From: an uncultured Oscillospiraceae bacterium
GTDB lineage: Bacteria > Bacillota > Clostridia > Oscillospirales > Oscillospiraceae
Length of the DNA stretch: 5,810 bases
Direction: 5' to 3'
Assembly (NCBI GenBank): GCA_905233595.1
Contig: CAJOFI010000140.1
Coordinates: 1-5,810 of the forward strand
Shown: positions 5,060 to 5,810 of the stretch, piece by piece
How positions within the stretch are numbered: the first letter of the stretch is position 1
How the letters are laid out: each line of letters opens with the position of its first letter
The notes under the pieces: model-generated
What the model saw: the letters and a program-made list of their open reading frames with translations, nothing else
Told to the model about the DNA's origin: nothing
Databases searched by the model: none
Program-made: the position numbers and the translations under genes

Positions 5060-5810
5060 GACCGCGCTTGAATCGTTCCGAGGCGCTGAGCTGCTCCTCG
5101 GCGGAGGCGAGGGTCAGCTCCGTGATATTGTCCCCGCCATGGAGCCTTGCCAGCTCCCTTGCGCGCCCCTCGCGGTCGAGGGGCTTTACCTCGGTGTAGG
5201 TGCGCCCGTCGCGCTCCTCCTTGGCGATGCGGAAATGGCTGTCCGCCATCGCGGCGATCTGGGGCAGATGCGTGATGCAGAGCACCTGCTTTCCGCGCGA
5301 GACGGCGTAGAGCTTCTCCCCCACGCGTTGGGCGGCGATGCCGGAGACGCCGGTGTCAATCTCATCAAAGATCATGGTGCCGACCGGGTCTTTCTCCGCG
5401 AACACGTTCTTCATGGCGAGCATGATGCGGCTCAATTCGCCGCCGGAGGCGATCTTGCTGATGCGCCCCAGCTCCTCCCCGGCGTTTGCGGACATGACGA
5501 AGGCGATGGTATCCGCGCCGTTTGCGTCAAAGCCCGGCTCCCCGCTCAGCGCTTCAAAATTCACCGCGAAGCGCACGGAGGGCATGTTAAGCTCCCGCAG
5601 CTCCTGTACGATGCGCGCCTCCAGCCTTTTTGCGGCCTCTCGCCGTTTTTTGCTCAGGGCAGCGGCCGCGAGGCGGCAGCGCTCCTGCTGGGCTTTCTTC
5701 TCACGCTCGAGCTTTGCGATGCGCTCCTCCGCGTACTGGATGCTGTCGAGCTTTTCGCGGCAATCGTCGAGAAAGGCGATCAGCTCCTCGTCCGAGCGGC
5801 TGTATTTGCG
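5046..5810 (-). CDS. recN: DNA repair protein RecN, C-terminal part (N-terminus outside window)
   Basis: The frame is open to the right window edge; 254 codons are visible, which is somewhat under half of a typical RecN of about 550-570 residues. The first 75 or so visible residues are a charged coiled coil (RKYSRSDEELIAFLDD, then Lys/Glu/Ala-rich helix). The C-terminal half of the SMC-like ATPase head follows: the ABC signature ASGGELSR, Walker B MIFDEIDTGVSG and the switch His in ITHLPQIAA. The Walker A region lies in the missing N-terminal part. RecN is a cytoplasmic SMC-type protein that acts early in double-strand break repair. An internal ATG at 5585 is not a start: the coiled-coil reading upstream (LNMPSVRF) is continuous and in frame. 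The gene ends inside the promoter of the next transcript. Confidence 0.96.
   Translation of the reverse strand, partial: RKYSRSDEELIAFLDDCREKLDSIQYAEERIAKLEREKKAQQERCRLAAAALSKKRREAAKRLEARIVQELRELNMPSVRFAVNFEALSGEPGFDANGADTIAFVMSANAGEELGRISKIASGGELSRIMLAMKNVFAEKDPVGTMIFDEIDTGVSGIAAQRVGEKLYAVSRGKQVLCITHLPQIAAMADSHFRIAKEERDGRTYTEVKPLDREGRARELARLHGGDNITELTLASAEEQLSASERFKRGLDKS

Overview
The window looks like chromosome of a GC-rich, low-copy-repeat member of the Clostridia (Oscillospiraceae-like). The reasons are strong AGGAGG-type ribosome binding sites, sigma-A promoters close to consensus, a T-box leader, a clostridial-type tyrosyl-tRNA synthetase and codons rich in G/C at third positions. No species can be named from the sequence alone. 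It is housekeeping and accessory chromosome, with no phage, plasmid or CRISPR content.

Left part (1-2416). The 3' end of a membrane-anchored transglutaminase-like protein (+ strand, 5' end outside the window) converges on a small secreted Ig-like protein (- strand), with a long hairpin between them. The Ig-like gene diverges from an operon of a PAP2-type membrane phosphatase and a small protein of unknown function, from two interleaved promoters. A strong hairpin with T-tracts on both strands (2372-2416) ends this operon and also the - strand operon that comes from the right.

Right part (2424-5810), all on the - strand. In transcription order it holds: the C-terminal 254 codons of recN; a perfect-consensus promoter that overlaps the recN stop; a tyrosine T-box leader with its intrinsic terminator; two tandem copies of an AT-rich, highly palindromic 150-bp repeat; a C_GCAxxG_C_C-family cysteine-rich protein; tyrS; and a NUDIX hydrolase that starts on the base after the tyrS stop.

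The main observation is that this tyrosine-regulated locus appears to be decaying or rearranged. The T-box leader has clear Stem I landmarks, a UAC (Tyr) specifier and a good terminator, but it lacks the conserved antiterminator element (GGTGGNACCGCG-type) that should read the tRNA 3' end. The repeat pair sits between leader and genes, and its duplicated unit includes part of the T-box terminator arm. tyrS has lost about 34 nt between catalytic and C-terminal domains and is frameshifted. Together these suggest that tyrosyl-tRNA charging is supplied by another gene copy, unless the deletions are assembly errors.
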